A stretch of 29,105 nt of DNA from Christensenella sp. UBA5327 (GTDB lineage Bacteria; Bacillota; Clostridia; Christensenellales; Aristaeellaceae): contig DHQX01000007.1 in NCBI GenBank assembly GCA_002411105.1, positions 27,909 through 57,013 on the forward strand, written 5' to 3'. The notes below the pieces were generated by a model, which was not told the DNA's origin, did not search any database, and worked only from the letters and a program-made list of their open reading frames with translations. Made by a program: the position numbers and the translations under genes. Shown in pieces: positions 29,085 through 29,105 of this stretch (within the stretch, counting starts at the first letter, position 1; every line of letters begins with the position of its first letter).

Positions 29085-29105
29085 CAGACTGAAGACAAAG
29101 TCCCG

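Noticed and set aside
1..29105. CRISPR array, tRNA, rRNA, insertion sequence or prophage
   Set aside because: No spaced direct repeats, cloverleaf-like GGTTCGAATC segments, transposase or phage motifs were seen.

Overview
The window looks like chromosomal DNA from a GC-rich member of the Bacillota, most likely an anaerobic Clostridia-type gut or rumen bacterium. The grounds are strong AGGAGG ribosome binding sites, consensus TTGACA-17-TATAAT type promoters, a PPi-type phosphofructokinase, a PfoR-like membrane protein, a DUF624 protein, a DUF368 protein and an Lsa-type ABC-F protein. The genus cannot be told from the sequence. There is no rRNA, tRNA, CRISPR array, insertion sequence or phage gene. 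No gap between genes exceeds 300 bases; the longest is 4050-4327.

Layout. (1) 1-4049, minus strand: an operon of thiolase, SDR reductase, KAS III-like synthase and two branched-chain-amino-acid-type (HAAT) ABC permeases, the second cut by the window edge. It couples acyl-CoA chemistry to uptake of an unknown small acid or amino acid. (2) 4246-6413, plus: a consensus promoter driving an alpha/beta hydrolase and a PfoR/PTS-IIC-like membrane protein. (3) 6437-16718, plus: a tightly packed run of DUF624 membrane protein, methyltransferase, Hsp33, a HEAT-like helical protein, a zinc-ribbon/TM/TPR/CHB_HEX protein and FtsH, followed by two unrecognised secreted proteins. Hsp33 and FtsH give it an envelope and proteostasis flavour. 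(4) 16795-17739, minus: a stand-alone acyltransferase-fold protein related to dehydrogenase E2 but without the catalytic His. (5) 17862-22061, plus: nucleoside hydrolase, sugar-type solute-binding protein and two permeases, with no ATPase. (6) 22101-24389, plus: class II fructose-bisphosphate aldolase and PPi-dependent phosphofructokinase, ending at a bidirectional terminator. (7) 24449-27554, minus: DUF368/PopT-like transporter, a small NrdD-tail-like gene and an Lsa-type ABC-F gene with a long attenuator-like leader. (8) 27560-29084, plus: purB, diverging from the ABC-F gene.

Three genes between 21 and 27.3 kb are broken by one-base indels at homopolymers: the second sugar permease, the small NrdD-tail-like gene and the ABC-F gene, the last exactly in its first Walker A motif. 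They are either real lesions or, more simply, assembly errors, and need read-level checking.

The most interesting candidates are the ABC-F leader (promoter, strong Shine-Dalgarno, two-codon Met-Lys ORF, hairpin, terminator), the thiolase/SDR/KAS III/HAAT operon with its His-for-Asn synthase, and a 16-bp perfect palindrome before the solute-binding protein whose half-site recurs in the aldolase leader.
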